Shown: positions 5,777-7,075 of the stretch, piece after piece | How positions within the stretch are numbered: position 1 is the stretch's first letter | Layout: each line of letters starts with the position of its first letter | Assembly: GCA_012035435.1 (NCBI GenBank) | Contig: JAAUPH010000124.1 | Location: 1 to 7,075, forward strand | DNA: 7,075 nucleotides | Origin: Sphingopyxis sp. | Lineage (GTDB): Bacteria > Pseudomonadota > Alphaproteobacteria > Sphingomonadales > Sphingomonadaceae | Direction of reading: 5' to 3' | Position numbers and translations under genes: made by a program | The notes under the pieces: model-generated | Seen by the model: the letters and a program-made list of their open reading frames with translations, nothing else | The model's database searches: none | Told to the model about the DNA's origin: nothing

Positions 5777-6893
5777 ATGCCACTCTATCATAATGACGAT
5801 CAGGTGATGCTCAAGGACAGCGTTGCGCCCTTCATCGCCGACAATGCGCCGGTCGCGCATCTGCGTGGGCTGCGCGACACCCGCGATGAAACCGGTTTTC
5901 GCGCGAACTGTGGGCGAGTTTCACCGAAATGGGCCTGCCCGGCATCCTCGTCCCCGAAGCGCATGGGGGCCTTGGCATGGGCCATGCCGAAGCAGGGATT
6001 GTGCTCGAGGAAATTGGCCGCAATCTGACGCCCTCGCCCTTCCTGTCGACCAGCGTTGGCGCCGTCGCCGCGCTAGCAAAGCTGGGGGCACACAGGCGCA
6101 GCGCTGGTTGCCCGCGATTGCGGCGGGCGAGGCGATTGCTGCGCTAGCGATCGACGAAGGCGCCAAACATCGGCCCGAACGGATCGCGACCACGGCGACG
6201 CGCAGCGGCAACGGGTTCAGGCTCGACGGCAAGAAGAGCTTTGTCGTGCACGGTCATGTGGCCGATGTGCTGCTCGTCGCGGCGCAAAGCGACGATGGTG
6301 TGACTTTGTTTGCGGTGCCCAAGGACAGCGCCGGCATGACCGCCGACCCGCGCCGTCTGGTGGATGCGAGCCTCGCCAGCCATGTCGCGCTCGATGGCGT
6401 GATGGTCGATGCCGACGCCGTCGTCGGCGAAGTGGGTCTGGGTCAGGCAGTGCTTGACGCCCTGCTGGCTGCGACTCGCGTGGGCGCATCGGCAGAGCTG
6501 ATCGGCGTGGGCCAGGGCGCGATGGACATGACCGTCGATTACCTCAAGGCGCGCAAACAGTTCGGCAAGCTGATCGGTGAATTCCAGGCGCTCCAGCACC
6601 GCGCCGCGCATCTTTATGGCGAAATGGAAGTGGCGCGGGCGACCGTTATGAAGGCGCAGCAATTGCTGGACGAAGACAATGCCGGCGCGCCACTGATGGT
6701 ATCGGTCGCCAAGGCCAAAGCCTCGCGCGTCTGCAACCTTGCAGTGCGCGAAGGGGTGCAGATGCACGGCGGGATCGGCATGACCGATGAATATGACATC
6801 GGCCTCTACATGAAGCGCGACCGGGCGCTCGCCGAGTTCATGGGCGATGCCCATTATCATATCGACCGGGTGGCGCGGTTGAATGGATATTGA
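5777..6893 (+). CDS. Acyl-CoA dehydrogenase, predicted non-catalytic partner subunit (two frameshifts)
   Basis: With two single bases restored this is a 372-residue acyl-CoA dehydrogenase homologue. ATG at 5777 follows CAGGA at 5763-5767. Recognisable parts: N-terminal domain with MGLPGILVPEAHGGLGMG; the KARKQFGKLIGEFQALQHR helix; VQMHGGIGMTDEYDIGLYMKR; and a C-terminus AEFMGDAHYHIDRVARL. Key changes: the usual T/S-E-P-G-S-G-S-D FAD motif is replaced by a degenerate IDEGAKHRPER region; the medium-chain catalytic Glu region reads FMGD; and the isovaleryl-type position reads AATRV with no Glu. This pattern matches the partner subunit of heteromeric (alpha2beta2) dehydrogenases known from actinobacterial steroid side-chain degradation. 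It follows the candidate catalytic subunit in the same direction, with a REP-like pair between them. Frame breaks lie at 5896-5899 and 6084-6088. Family assignment is firm; the non-catalytic role is inference. Confidence 0.87.
5896..5899. other. Frameshift site 1 in the partner ACAD gene
   Basis: A TTTT run that must be TTTTT for the protein to continue as ETGFSRELWASFTEMGLPG. Without the extra T the frame yields unrelated sequence to a stop at 6028. The downstream frame is family-like at once. Confidence 0.8.
6084..6088. other. Frameshift site 2 in the partner ACAD gene
   Basis: A GGGGG run that must be six G for ALAKLGGTQAQRWLPAIAAGEA to read through. The observed frame stops at 6147, while the third frame carries the rest of the protein to 6893. 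Confidence 0.8.
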
Positions 6894-6929
6894 CGCGATT
6901 TTGGACCGACCATGGTGCCGGGATAATTA

Positions 6930-6940
6930 GGGACAGTCCC
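6930..6940. repeat. GGGAC-A-GTCCC hairpin unit 1
   Basis: A perfect 5-1-5 inverted repeat flanked by TTA and CCAA, giving a weaker version of the two units that follow. It lies 36 bases after the stop of the partner dehydrogenase gene. Confidence 0.65.
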
Positions 6941-6956
6941 CAAGGCTGCGGGCAAT

Positions 6957-6980
6957 AAATGGGGACAGTCCCCATTTTTA
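6957..6980 (+). terminator. GGGGACAGTCCCC hairpin unit 2 with T tract, candidate terminator
   Basis: Perfect 10-1-10 palindrome at 6957-6977 (AAATGGGGAC, then A, then its complement), with the right arm running into ATTTTTA. A GC-rich stem followed by T residues has the form of an intrinsic terminator for the dehydrogenase pair. Because the sequence is one of three copies of a dispersed repeat motif, termination may be incidental. No experimental signal can be read from sequence. Confidence 0.5.
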
Positions 6981-7001
6981 TGCGCCCGAAACATGAACCA
7001 G

Positions 7002-7026
7002 AAAAAATGGGGACTGGTCCCCATTT
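7002..7026. repeat. GGGGAC-TG-GTCCCC hairpin unit 3
   Basis: A 10-2-10 palindrome at 7005-7026 preceded by an extended A run (7002-7007). Its arms are the same ten bases as unit 2, with centre TG instead of A. On the minus strand the A run becomes a T tract, so units 2 and 3 together look like a two-way terminator or a mobile-repeat end. Confidence 0.7.
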
Positions 7027-7042
7027 ATGAGAGGCGAACGCA

Positions 7043-7075
7043 ATGGACAATCCAAAAACTCCTTTTGGCCATTCA
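7043..7075 (+). CDS. Possible start of a further gene (truncated by window edge)
   Basis: ATG at 7043 is preceded at 8 bases by GAGAGG (7029-7034) and stays open to the edge, encoding MDNPKTPFGHS. Only 11 codons are visible and I do not recognise the product. The position just after the GGGGAC repeats would fit a new transcription unit. This is tentative. Confidence 0.3.
   Translation, partial: MDNPKTPFGHS

Noticed and set aside
4455..5783. Long minus-strand open frame (442 codons) antisense to the first plus-strand acyl-CoA dehydrogenase
   Set aside because: It starts inside the REP-like pair (VIPAKAGIH-type residues), has no ribosome binding site, and is rich in Arg, Ala and His as expected from an antisense reading of a high-GC gene. 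The plus strand has a clear protein family.
6144..6860. Minus-strand open frame (238 codons) antisense to the partner acyl-CoA dehydrogenase
   Set aside because: It is opposite a recognisable acyl-CoA dehydrogenase and has no family features of its own.
5777..6893. True pseudogene call for the partner acyl-CoA dehydrogenase
   Set aside because: Both lesions are single-base losses in homopolymers and the coding signal is otherwise perfect, so sequencing error is more likely than decay.
6838..7050. Minus-strand frame with repeated KWGPVPIF / KMGTVPIY-like residues
   Set aside because: The repeating residues come from reading the three GGGGAC hairpins, a common source of false ORFs.

Overview
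The window looks like a chromosomal segment of an alphaproteobacterium, most likely a sphingomonad (Sphingopyxis, Novosphingobium or Sphingomonas type). This rests on the high GC content, the codon style, the protein families and the GTCATTCCCGCGAA-type repeats; no taxonomic marker gene is present. Six genes are visible, plus the possible start of a seventh. All belong to a catabolic theme: activating, oxidising and importing a carbon substrate that is degraded as a CoA thioester.

Layout. Minus strand, in transcription order: a short-chain dehydrogenase (4301-3459); a GPH/MelB-type cation symporter that overlaps it by an ATGA junction (3462-2026); an ACAD10/11-like acyl-CoA dehydrogenase (1948-657); and a zinc alcohol dehydrogenase that runs off the left edge (526-1). 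Plus strand, divergent from these: two acyl-CoA dehydrogenase genes in tandem (4473-5654 and 5777-6893). The first has a candidate catalytic Glu. The second lacks Glu at both known catalytic positions, which suggests a heteromeric enzyme. The right end carries three GGGAC/GTCCC hairpins and a possible new ORF start at 7043.

Regulation. A 16-bp palindrome, TTTACGTTCACGTAAA, lies just upstream of the minus-strand acyl-CoA dehydrogenase (1964-1979). It recurs with one change just upstream of the plus-strand pair (4439-4454), with a related third copy at 4410-4425. This points to one regulator controlling both transcription units, and possibly the divergent SDR-transporter operon.

Repeats and data quality. 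Two REP-like inverted pairs (567-646 and 5664-5750) sit between genes. Three of the six genes are broken by single missing bases: four sites in total, all of the same sign and all consistent with shortening of a mono- or dinucleotide run. The proteins resume perfectly after each site, so sequencing error is the leading explanation, and I annotate these genes as functional with flagged frameshifts. I found no clearly novel system. The most interesting points are the shared operator and the predicted catalytic/non-catalytic dehydrogenase pair.
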